Below, piece by piece: positions 1 through 6,263 of a DNA stretch of 9,999 bases; within the stretch, counting starts at the first letter, position 1, and every line of letters begins with the position of its first letter. Source of the DNA: Bacteroidetes bacterium HGW-Bacteroidetes-12. GTDB taxonomy: Bacteria > Bacteroidota > Bacteroidia > Flavobacteriales_E > Vicingaceae. The notes beneath the pieces were generated by a model. The model had not been told where the DNA came from. It did not search any database and saw nothing but the letters and a program-made list of their open reading frames with translations. The position numbers and the translations under genes are program-made. The DNA lies in assembly GCA_002841035.1 (NCBI GenBank), contig PHDR01000068.1, positions 1 through 9,999 on the forward strand, written 5' to 3'.

Positions 1-83
1 AAAATCCAAATAAACAAAGTATAATTGAAACAATTAACAATCTAGCGTTAATACTATTTCTTTTAGTATTATTTAGAAAATAA
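1..83 (+). CDS. C-terminal tail of an unidentified, probably membrane protein (partial)
   Basis: One frame is open from the window edge (first whole codon at base 3) to a TAA at 81-83. It encodes 26 residues: a polar start (NPNKQSIIETINN), a hydrophobic run (LALILFLLVLF) and a short basic end (RK). That pattern fits the last transmembrane helix of an inner-membrane protein whose body lies outside the window. The stop is 40 bp before the next start, on the same strand. The family cannot be named from so short a tail, and a chance open frame is possible. The other two plus frames stop within the first 25 bases. Confidence 0.4.
   Translation, partial: NPNKQSIIETINNLALILFLLVLFRK
49..71 (+). repeat. 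Perfect inverted repeat, 8-bp arms, 7-base loop
   Basis: TAATACTA (49-56) and TAGTATTA (64-71) are exact reverse complements around the loop TTTCTTT. The stem is almost all A-T, so the RNA hairpin would be weak, and no T-run follows. It sits in the last codons of the upstream partial gene and just before the candidate promoter of the serine hydrolase, so it could be an operator or mark a transcript end. Chance is also possible in AT-rich DNA. Confidence 0.3.
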
Positions 84-104
84 GCACTATAAATCTTAAT
101 TTTG
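72..104 (+). promoter_or_regulatory. Candidate Bacteroidota sigma-ABfr promoter for the serine hydrolase-lipB operon
   Basis: TAATTTTG at 97-104 matches the Bacteroidota -7 consensus TAnnTTTG exactly. TTTA at 72-75, 21 bases upstream, is a one-mismatch version of the -33 box TTTG; the usual spacing is about 19. Transcription would begin near 110, leaving a leader of about 14 bases before the ATG at 124. This is motif evidence only. Confidence 0.5.
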
Positions 105-123
105 GAGAACAAAAAGCATTAAG

Positions 124-1272
124 ATGAAATTATTAAAACGAGTCCTATTAGGTGTAGTTATTATTTTAGGAACAGCTTCTCTATTAGCAGTTGTAACAGG
201 AAATCAACACCTGTTTAAGGCGGTTTCCACAACTTATTTGGTTGGAAAAACAGGCCCAAGCATTGATGAATATGCAATTTTTGAAAACAGAACTGTTGCC
301 GCAGGAGAATATCAACCATGGAAAATCAGTAGTAACTACAATAAAACCGAAAACAAGGAATTATTAAAATACATTGAACATTATAATCCTTCCGCTTTTT
401 TAGTAGTAAAACAAAATGAAATTGTATATGAAAAATATTGGGACAAGTATGATGAAAACTCCTTAACCAATTCTTTTTCTGTTGCAAAAACTTTCACCGC
501 ATTGCTTATTGGAATTGCCATTGATGAAGGAAAAATTAATAGTGTTGATGATGCTGTTGGCGATTATTTGCCTGAATACAAAGACCACCCTGAACTAAAA
601 ATAAAACACCTACTTACCATGAGTTCAGGAATAAATTTTGACGAAAGCTATCAAAGTCCCTTCGGACACATGGCAAAAGCCTATTATGGAACAGACCTAA
701 AAAAATTAAATGAAAATTATGAATTAACGGAAGCACCTGGCAAAACTTGGCGATACTTAGGAGGAAATACGTTAATACTATCTTTTATTTTAGAAAAAGC
801 AACAGGCACAACCATTTCAGATTATATGAGCGAAAAGGTTTGGAAGCCAATAGGTGCTAAAAACAATGCATTATGGAACTTAGACCACAAAGACGGAAGA
901 GAAAAAGCCTACTGTTGTTTTTATTCCAATGCTCAGGATTTTGCCCGAATTGGTCAGTTGTTTTTAAATAAAGGCAAATGGAACGGACAAACCATTGTTA
1001 CCGAAAAATATATTAATGATGCCACAACACTTACCTATCAATTAAAAGATGTAGATGGAAAAGTAGTTGATTTCTACGGCTATCAACTTTGGGCTGCCTA
1101 TTACAAAAACATGAATGTATTTTATGCTCGTGGCATAAAAGGACAATATATTATTTTTATTCCTGAAAAACAATTGGTTATTGTTCGTTTAGGTCATGAA
1201 AGAGGGGAAAATTTACCCAACTATCACCCTCAAGAATTTTTTACATACATCGATTTTGCTCTTGAACAATAA
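124..1272 (+). CDS. Membrane-anchored serine hydrolase, beta-lactamase / class C penicillin-binding fold
   Basis: This 382-residue protein belongs to the serine beta-lactamase-like superfamily (Beta-lactamase, PF00144 type). Residues 5-25 are hydrophobic after a basic start, so they form a signal anchor or uncleaved signal peptide; the catalytic domain should lie in the periplasm. The nucleophile motif SxxK is S119-V-A-K122 (in NSFSVAKTF). The second motif region is WRYLGGN, with Y211 as the likely general base. The third, usually KTG or HxG, appears as GIKGQ at 338-341. KAYCCFYSNAQDFARIGQLF (261-280) resembles the equivalent segment of 6-aminohexanoate-dimer-hydrolase-like and esterase-like members. 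The substrate cannot be read from sequence; an esterase, amidase or peptidase is as likely as a beta-lactamase. The start is supported by the promoter box 20 bases upstream and by the signal segment. lipB follows after 18 bp, so the two are probably co-transcribed. Confidence 0.88.
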   Translation: MKLLKRVLLGVVIILGTASLLAVVTGNQHLFKAVSTTYLVGKTGPSIDEYAIFENRTVAAGEYQPWKISSNYNKTENKELLKYIEHYNPSAFLVVKQNEIVYEKYWDKYDENSLTNSFSVAKTFTALLIGIAIDEGKINSVDDAVGDYLPEYKDHPELKIKHLLTMSSGINFDESYQSPFGHMAKAYYGTDLKKLNENYELTEAPGKTWRYLGGNTLILSFILEKATGTTISDYMSEKVWKPIGAKNNALWNLDHKDGREKAYCCFYSNAQDFARIGQLFLNKGKWNGQTIVTEKYINDATTLTYQLKDVDGKVVDFYGYQLWAAYYKNMNVFYARGIKGQYIIFIPEKQLVIVRLGHERGENLPNYHPQEFFTYIDFALEQ

Positions 1273-1290
1273 TCAAAAAAATAATTTAAG

Positions 1291-1989
1291 ATGCAAAAAA
1301 TAATAATTACAGATCTAGGATTAATAGATTACAAAAAAGCTTGGGATTTTCAAGAGCAACTTTTCAAGGAAACCATCGATATTAAAATTCAAAACAGAAA
1401 AGACAACACGAATATTGCTACTGAAAATCATTTAATCTTTTGCGAACATCCGCACGTTTATACACTTGGAAAAAGTGGAAACGAAGCTCATCTGCTACTT
1501 TCGGAAGCCATGCTAAAACAAAAAGGTGCTACTTATTACAAAATTAATCGTGGTGGCGATATTACCTATCATGGTCCTGGACAAATTGTTGGCTACCCTA
1601 TTTTAGATTTAGATAATTTTTTTACAGATATCCACAAATACCTGCGTTTTTTAGAAGAAATAATTATTAGAACTTTAGCAGAATACGGTATTGAAGCAGG
1701 AAGATATGAAGGCTACACAGGTGTTTGGTTAGATGCTGACAACCCAAGAAAAGCACGAAAAATTTGTGCTATGGGCGTTCGTTGCAGCAGATGGGTTACC
1801 ATGCACGGTTTTGCTTTTAATGTTAATGCTGATTTGTCTTATTTTGGGAATATTATTCCTTGTGGAATTGATGATAAACAAGTTACTTCCTTACAAAAAG
1901 AATTAGGCAGAGAAGTAAACATGGAAGAAGTAAAAGAAAAACTAAAAAAACACTTCGTAGCACTTTTTGAAGCGGAAATTATTCAATAA
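1291..1989 (+). CDS. lipB: Octanoyl-[acyl-carrier-protein]:protein N-octanoyltransferase LipB
   Basis: LipB moves the octanoyl group from acyl carrier protein onto a lysine of lipoyl domains (E2 subunits of 2-oxoacid dehydrogenases, glycine-cleavage H protein). LipA then inserts sulfur to give lipoate. The cytoplasmic protein has 232 residues, normal for the family. Diagnostic motifs are EHPHVYTLGKSG (52-63), RGGDITYHGPGQIVGYPILD (87-106), KICAMGVR (157-164) and MHGFAFNVN (171-179), then NIIPCGI around Cys191. Lys157 and Cys191 correspond to the catalytic Lys/Cys pair known from E. coli LipB (K135, C169). The ATG at 1291 gives the expected short N-terminus. No LipA or lipoate ligase gene is in the window. 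The gene lies 18 bp after the serine hydrolase and probably shares its promoter. It converges with the TlpA-like gene 20 bp downstream, with no visible terminator hairpin between them. Confidence 0.97.
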   Translation: MQKIIITDLGLIDYKKAWDFQEQLFKETIDIKIQNRKDNTNIATENHLIFCEHPHVYTLGKSGNEAHLLLSEAMLKQKGATYYKINRGGDITYHGPGQIVGYPILDLDNFFTDIHKYLRFLEEIIIRTLAEYGIEAGRYEGYTGVWLDADNPRKARKICAMGVRCSRWVTMHGFAFNVNADLSYFGNIIPCGIDDKQVTSLQKELGREVNMEEVKEKLKKHFVALFEAEIIQ

Positions 1990-2009
1990 ATCAAGAAGTT
2001 TGGTACACT

Positions 2010-3263
2010 CTATTCAACCAGCAATTTATCTATAAAATCAGCAACACTTTCTGTATAGCGTTTGTAATAACTTCCTGTTCCTGGTCCATAAAACCCTGTT
2101 CTTATTTTACGAACATTTCCTTTTTTATCTATAAAAATAGTAGTTGGATAAGACATAATATGGTTAAGCATAGGCAACGCTTTTCCTGCTTCAATTTTGC
2201 TTGCTTTTCCAGCCAATAAAAATTCATATTCGGAATGGAAATGCTTTTTTAGCTTTTTAATATTCTTCTTTGCAACATCAATATCATCCGTTCTATCAAA
2301 AGATAAAGCAATAATTTCTAGCCCATCTTTCTTTTTTTTGGAATACAAATCAGTTAAAAATGCTGTTTCATCCTTACAATTGGGACACCATGGACCCATA
2401 ACATTAACAATAACTACTTTTCCTTTAAATTTTTCATCGGAGAGAGAAACTAACTCATCATCTGTATTTTTAAAAGCAAATTCAATTTTATCATATCCGT
2501 CATTTAAAAAAGTGAGCGAATCAGGATTGGTCAACTCAAATTTATCATCACGAATAGCTACCCATGGTTCTTCCCAATGAGAACCAGACCAAAAAGAACC
2601 AATTAAAGAATCATTTTTTAAAATAGCTTTAAACAGAAATGCATGAGAGCCATCAAAACAGGAAAGAAAAACCTGATTACCATAAACATTGCCCTCTAAA
2701 AAACGATAATCCCCCGTTTCGGTAATAAATGTTCCTGATATATATTCACCTTGCTGCTCAAACAACCCAATGGCAGGATAATAATTTTCTTTATTTTGAG
2801 GACTAAAGTCAACTTTCCATTTTCCTGTAACGTCAATTATTTCTTTTGAAAGTAAATTTTCAGGCTTTTTAAAACGATTTTGATCTCCGTGTTCGGCTTC
2901 AAAACTAATTTTATATTCTTGGTTGTCTTTAAACCAAAATCCTTTCATTTTTGAGGAGCTAATTATTTCAAATTCATACCACGAATTAAAAACTGGATCA
3001 TCAAATTTTAAACGATTATTTTCAATAGCTACGTTTTCTATTTTAATTTTTTCAGACGCATTGGCAAATTCAATAGTATATAAACTATCTTTTTTAGTTA
3101 ATAAAAACCTAACAGGTAGTGTTTCTTCAGCAGTAAGTTGAAAGGTCATTAACCAATCTCCATCAACTAAATTTATTGTTTTTTGATTGATTTCAGAGGT
3201 TTTCTCATGGTCTGTACACCCAAATATTCCAACCAAAATAATAGTCATCCATTTTATTTTCAT
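2010..3263 (-). CDS. TlpA-family thiol-disulfide lipoprotein with a duplicated N-terminal beta-rich domain
   Basis: This 417-residue protein starts with a lipoprotein signal (MKIKWMTIILVGIFGC; lipobox IFGC, Cys16), so it is probably tethered to a membrane in the periplasm. Residues about 270-417 form a thioredoxin-fold domain of the TlpA/ResA/AhpC-TSA type. The redox motif is W-C-P-N-C (Cys293, Cys296) after VVIVNVMG, and the cis-proline is in SYPTTIFID (Pro373). FYGPGTGSYY (391-400) near the end is common in Bacteroidota TlpA-like proteins. Residues about 34-240 hold two similar halves, each starting VxGxW and ending in GxFW plus aromatics, probably small beta-sandwich or lipocalin-like domains. 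The family reduces or isomerises disulfides, for example in cytochrome c maturation or stress protection; the partner is unknown here. The gene stands alone on the minus strand and is divergent from RNase R. Confidence 0.9.
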   Translation of the reverse strand: MKIKWMTIILVGIFGCTDHEKTSEINQKTINLVDGDWLMTFQLTAEETLPVRFLLTKKDSLYTIEFANASEKIKIENVAIENNRLKFDDPVFNSWYEFEIISSSKMKGFWFKDNQEYKISFEAEHGDQNRFKKPENLLSKEIIDVTGKWKVDFSPQNKENYYPAIGLFEQQGEYISGTFITETGDYRFLEGNVYGNQVFLSCFDGSHAFLFKAILKNDSLIGSFWSGSHWEEPWVAIRDDKFELTNPDSLTFLNDGYDKIEFAFKNTDDELVSLSDEKFKGKVVIVNVMGPWCPNCKDETAFLTDLYSKKKKDGLEIIALSFDRTDDIDVAKKNIKKLKKHFHSEYEFLLAGKASKIEAGKALPMLNHIMSYPTTIFIDKKGNVRKIRTGFYGPGTGSYYKRYTESVADFIDKLLVE

Positions 3264-3308
3264 AAAAACGAAATTAGATAAAAAAAATAATTAATTACTT
3301 TTTTTTAA

Positions 3309-3330
3309 GCAAGTTTAATGCAAGTTTAAC
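3309..3330. repeat. Tandem direct repeat, two 11-bp units, in the divergent intergenic region
   Basis: GCAAGTTTAAT (3309-3319) is followed directly by GCAAGTTTAAC (3320-3330); 10 of 11 positions match. The period is about one helical turn and the repeat lies about 46-67 bp upstream of the TlpA-like gene's start, so an operator for a regulator binding one face of the DNA is conceivable. The rest of the 227-bp region (3264-3490) is AT-rich and shows no other gene or hairpin apart from the promoter box at 3450. Confidence 0.45.
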
Positions 3331-3449
3331 ATATCCAATTATTTCATTTCTAAAAGACTGTTGTTTATGTTGCTGTAGAAATAAAAGTTACAACTATATT
3401 TTCTAATTCTTTCTTCTTGTTTGGCTCTCATAATTTCCAACTTTAAATG

Positions 3450-3457
3450 TAACTTTG
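3450..3457 (+). promoter_or_regulatory. Candidate promoter -7 box (TAnnTTTG) for RNase R
   Basis: TAACTTTG matches the Bacteroidota -7 consensus exactly and ends 33 bases before the ATG at 3491. The nearest TTTG upstream (3420-3423) is 26 bases away, longer than the usual spacing of about 19, so the -33 element is poor. The box contains the TTG at 3455 that would otherwise extend the RNase R frame. A transcript starting near 3464 would exclude that TTG. Confidence 0.5.
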
Positions 3458-3490
3458 CTAAAAACAATTCATTACACTTACAAAACTACA

Positions 3491-5632
3491 ATGTCAAATA
3501 AACACAAAAAAAACCATTCTGCGGGAAATTTTAAAACAGACCTTCTTCAGCAAATTATAACCATTTTCGATAAGAACCCAACACAATCGTTCAATTATAA
3601 AAAAATTAGTAATGCACTCGGACTGAAAGATTTTTCTAACCGAAAATTGGTTGGAATTATTTTAGAAGAACTTGCCGATCAAGAAAAACTTTTTGAGCAT
3701 CAAAGAGGTTCTTACAAACGAAAATCATCCTCAAATTTTATTGAAGGAAAAGTTGATATGACGCAACGTGGGGCAGCTTATGTTATAGTTGAAGATGCGG
3801 ATACTGATATTTATATTCATCCTAAAAACACTAAAAATGCACTGCATGGTGATATTGTAAAAGTGAATGTTATTTCAAACAAAGGCAGCAATAAAATTGA
3901 AGGAGAAATTGTTGAAGTACTAAAAAGAGCCAAAACTAATTTTGTGGGCATCATACAAAAATCTCAAAATTTTGCTTTTTTGGCTGTGGATGATTTGCGA
4001 ATGCCTGTAGATATTTTTATTGCCAATGAAAACCTAAAAGGAGCTAAAGATGGCGACAAAGCAGTTGCTCGAATTACCGAATGGCCCGATAATAAAAAAA
4101 ATCCTTATGGTGTTGTGGTTGATGTGTTGGGAAGACCTGGTGAAAACAATACCGAAATGCATGCTATTTTAGCAGAATATGGTTTGCCTTATGTTTTTCC
4201 TCCAAAAGTTGAAAGCGAAGCCAAAAACTTACCCATTGAAATTTCCGCTCAAGAAATTAAAAAACGTAGAGATTTTAGAGCTGTAACCACATTTACCATT
4301 GACCCAGCCGATGCAAAAGACTTTGACGATGCACTTTCAATAAAAAAATTAGAAAATGGAAACTGGGAAATCGGAATACACATTGCCGATGTTTCGCATT
4401 ACATTCAAAAAGATAGTATTTTAGACAAAGAAGCCTATCAACGAGCCACCTCCATTTATTTGGTTGACAGGGTAGTTCCCATGCTTCCCGAAATGCTTTC
4501 CAATGGTGTTTGTTCTCTCCGACCTCAAGAAACAAAATTGTGTTTTTCTGCTGTTTTTGAACTCAATGAAGATGCAAAAGTATTGAATGAATGGTTTGGA
4601 CGAACCGTAATTTTTTCGGATAGAAGATTTACCTACGAAGAAGCCCAAGAACGAATAGAAAGCAAACAAGGTGATTTTGCTAATGAGTTATTAATACTTG
4701 ATGGATTGGCAAAAAAACTCCGCAAAGAACGCTTTAAACAAGGAGCAATTTCTTTTGATAGGCTCGAAGTGAAATTTAATATTGATGAAAACGGCAAGCC
4801 TTTAGGTGTTTTCTTTAAAGAAAGTAAAGACGCCAACAAACTCATAGAAGAATTCATGTTGCTTGCCAATAAAAAAGTAGCTGAATTTGTCGGGAAACCT
4901 GAAAATAAAAAAGAAACCCCAAAAACATTTGTCTATCGAATTCATGATGAACCTAACCAAGAAAAACTGTTAACACTTTCTTCTTTTGTGAAAAAGTTTG
5001 GCTATAGCCTAGCAACTGGAGGCAAAGAAGTAGCATCTTCCATCAATAATCTATTAGAGGAAGTGAAAGGAAAAGCCGAAGAAAATATGATAGAACAATT
5101 AACCATAAGAACCATGGCAAAAGCCATTTATTCTACCAAAAATATTGGGCATTATGGATTGAGTTTTTCACACTATTCTCATTTTACCTCTCCTATTCGT
5201 AGGTATCCTGATGTGATGGTACACCGGTTATTGCAACATTATTTGGATGGAGGAAGTTCTGTAAGTCAAACCGAATTGGAAGCACAATGCAAACATTCAT
5301 CCGACATGGAGCAACTTGCTAGTGAAGCAGAACGAAAATCTATTAAATACAAACAAGTAGAATTTTTAGAAGATAAAATAGGTCAAATTTTCGCTGGTAT
5401 AATTTCTGGTGTGAGCGAATGGGGAATTTATGTAGAAATTATTGAAAATATGTGTGAAGGCATGGTTAGGTTACAAGATATTGATGGAGATTTTTATACC
5501 TTCGACAAAGAAAATTATTGTGCAAGAGGAAGAAAAACAGGGCAAGAATACAAAATGGGCGATGAAGTGATGATAAAAGTGAAACGTGCCGATCTTATTA
5601 AGAAACAATTGGATTTTGAGTTGGTAGAATAG
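3491..5632 (+). CDS. rnr: Ribonuclease R (RNB-family 3'-5' exoribonuclease)
   Basis: RNase R degrades structured RNA processively from the 3' end and acts in mRNA decay and rRNA/tRNA quality control in the cytoplasm. From the ATG at 3491 the protein has 713 residues. In order it has a basic start, a winged-helix segment (about 17-78), cold-shock-like OB domains (about 80-210), the RNB catalytic domain (about 255-585) and a C-terminal S1 domain (about 630-713). The RNB signature TIDPADAKDFDDALS holds Asp271, 277, 279 and 280, which line up one-for-one with the metal-binding aspartates of E. coli RNase R (272, 278, 280, 281). HYSHFTSPIRRYPDVMVHRL (561-580) is the second conserved RNB block. The long lysine-rich C-terminal tail of the enterobacterial enzyme is missing, as in many Bacteroidota. 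The frame extends to a TTG at 3455, but that codon lies inside the promoter box, so the ATG is preferred. Confidence 0.96.
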   Translation: MSNKHKKNHSAGNFKTDLLQQIITIFDKNPTQSFNYKKISNALGLKDFSNRKLVGIILEELADQEKLFEHQRGSYKRKSSSNFIEGKVDMTQRGAAYVIVEDADTDIYIHPKNTKNALHGDIVKVNVISNKGSNKIEGEIVEVLKRAKTNFVGIIQKSQNFAFLAVDDLRMPVDIFIANENLKGAKDGDKAVARITEWPDNKKNPYGVVVDVLGRPGENNTEMHAILAEYGLPYVFPPKVESEAKNLPIEISAQEIKKRRDFRAVTTFTIDPADAKDFDDALSIKKLENGNWEIGIHIADVSHYIQKDSILDKEAYQRATSIYLVDRVVPMLPEMLSNGVCSLRPQETKLCFSAVFELNEDAKVLNEWFGRTVIFSDRRFTYEEAQERIESKQGDFANELLILDGLAKKLRKERFKQGAISFDRLEVKFNIDENGKPLGVFFKESKDANKLIEEFMLLANKKVAEFVGKPENKKETPKTFVYRIHDEPNQEKLLTLSSFVKKFGYSLATGGKEVASSINNLLEEVKGKAEENMIEQLTIRTMAKAIYSTKNIGHYGLSFSHYSHFTSPIRRYPDVMVHRLLQHYLDGGSSVSQTELEAQCKHSSDMEQLASEAERKSIKYKQVEFLEDKIGQIFAGIISGVSEWGIYVEIIENMCEGMVRLQDIDGDFYTFDKENYCARGRKTGQEYKMGDEVMIKVKRADLIKKQLDFELVE

Positions 5633-5662
5633 AGTACTTAGAAGTACTTAGAAGTGCCTTGA
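5633..5662. repeat. Three tandem 10-bp units right after the RNase R stop codon
   Basis: AGTACTTAGA occurs twice exactly (5633-5642, 5643-5652) and is followed by the degenerate AGTGCCTTGA (5653-5662). The repeat begins at the base after the stop codon. AGTACT is itself palindromic, so the first two units can pair as a 6-bp hairpin with a TAGA loop. No T-run follows, so a classical terminator is not supported. It may be replication slippage or a 3'-end processing element. Confidence 0.55.
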
Positions 5663-5723
5663 ATATATAGAAGCTTAAGTTTGATTTTAAACACTTCACA
5701 AAACAAGAACCAAGAATTTTGAT

Positions 5724-5731
5724 TAACTTTG
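5724..5731 (+). promoter_or_regulatory. Candidate promoter -7 box (TAnnTTTG) for the DUF6132-thioredoxin-rhodanese operon
   Basis: TAACTTTG is identical to the box in front of RNase R and ends 22 bases before the ATG at 5754. No TTTG is seen at the expected -33 distance. Its position ahead of a run of three closely packed genes, after a 121-bp gap, makes it the likeliest promoter of that operon. Confidence 0.5.
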
Positions 5732-5753
5732 TCGGCAAGAATATAAGTTACAA

Positions 5754-5978
5754 ATGATAAACTGGTTCATAAATCATAAAATTTCTTTTTTAGTAGCATT
5801 TTTAGGCTCCCTCATCGGGTTTGCTTATTGGTATTTTATTGGTTGTGAAAGTGGTTCGTGTGCAATTACTTCAGTTTGGTATAGAACAGCTGGTTATGGA
5901 GCTATTTTAGGTTGGTTTGCTGGTGATATTATTACAGATAAGTTTGTTAAAAAAGAAAAAAAAGATGACAACATTTAA
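5754..5978 (+). CDS. Small DUF6132-like inner-membrane protein with a Cys-x4-Cys motif
   Basis: This 74-residue protein has two hydrophobic segments (about 10-29 and 45-61) joined by a short loop with Cys31 and Cys36 (FIGCESGSCAITS). The tail is highly charged (KKEKKDD). The GC-x-SG-x-C-x-IT loop with flanking glycine-rich helices is, from memory, the hallmark of the DUF6132 family, which is common in Bacteroidota and has no assigned function. With both ends basic or charged, the cysteine loop should face the periplasm; this is inference. Two cysteines in that position could be a redox pair or could bind metal or persulfide. The next gene, a thioredoxin, overlaps its last 14 bases, and a rhodanese follows, which supports a thiol or sulfur role. 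Confidence 0.82.
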   Translation: MINWFINHKISFLVAFLGSLIGFAYWYFIGCESGSCAITSVWYRTAGYGAILGWFAGDIITDKFVKKEKKDDNI

Positions 5979-6261
5979 CGAAATCATACAAGCTAACACG
6001 CCAGTTTTAGTTGATTTTTATGCAACTTGGTGTGAGCCTTGCAAAGCAATGTCGCCAATAATAGATGATGTTGCTAAGCAAGTTCAAGGCAAAGCAAGAG
6101 TATTAAAAATAGATGTAGATAAAAACCCAACGGCCGCGGCATCTTATCAAGTAAAAGGCGTTCCAACGCTAATTTTATTTAAAAATGGAAAGCAACTTTG
6201 GAAACAATCAGGAGTTGTTGATGCACAAAAATTGATTCAAATTATTAACCAAAACTTATAA
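5965..6261 (+). CDS. Thioredoxin, WCEPC active site
   Basis: This is a single-domain thioredoxin of 98 residues with no signal peptide, so it is cytoplasmic. The active site is ATWCEPCKAM (Cys23, Cys26), and the cis-proline is Pro67 in KGVPTLILFKNGK. Length and strand order fit the family. Glu replaces the usual Gly in WCGPC, a variant that recurs in Bacteroidota thioredoxins and should shift redox potential or partner choice. The ATG at 5965 overlaps the end of the preceding gene by 14 bp (stop at 5976-5978), indicating translational coupling. An upstream TTG at 5917 would add 16 unrelated residues (ending KKKKK) and is rejected. The rhodanese lipoprotein gene starts 2 bp after the stop. It may reduce a partner in the sulfur-handling unit or act as a general reductant. 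Confidence 0.93.
   Translation: MTTFNEIIQANTPVLVDFYATWCEPCKAMSPIIDDVAKQVQGKARVLKIDVDKNPTAAASYQVKGVPTLILFKNGKQLWKQSGVVDAQKLIQIINQNL
6213..6233 (+). repeat. Exact 21-bp direct repeat, copy 1 (end of thioredoxin)
   Basis: These 21 bases recur without mismatch at 6371-6391, 158 bp downstream. Here they encode VVDAQKL (residues 84-90), the start of the last thioredoxin helix. Both copies are read in the same frame relative to the repeat. Confidence 0.9.
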
Positions 6262-6263
6262 AA

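Noticed and set aside
45..800. Similar stretch CGTTAATACTAT at about 46-57 and in the serine hydrolase near 770-781
   Set aside because: Both encode a short leucine/isoleucine-rich run (LIL) in AT-rich codons. The match stops quickly and is best explained by coding convergence.
1990..2009. Shared terminator between convergent lipB and TlpA-like genes
   Set aside because: The 20-bp gap has no inverted repeat or T-run.
2197..2580. Open frame on the plus strand opposite the TlpA-like gene
   Set aside because: It lies entirely antisense to a gene with clear lipoprotein and thioredoxin motifs, and its translation shows no recognisable domain.
3269..3276. TAATTTCG on the minus strand as the promoter box of the TlpA-like gene
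   Set aside because: It has one mismatch to TAnnTTTG, no -33 partner, and would leave an almost leaderless transcript. It is too weak to list.
4293..4869. Overlapping minus-strand frames within RNase R
   Set aside because: They are antisense to the conserved RNB domain, mutually overlapping, and compositionally like shadow frames.
5917..5964. TTG-initiated N-terminal extension of the thioredoxin
   Set aside because: It would add 16 residues ending in a lysine run inside the DUF6132-like gene. The ATG at 5965 gives a standard-length thioredoxin.
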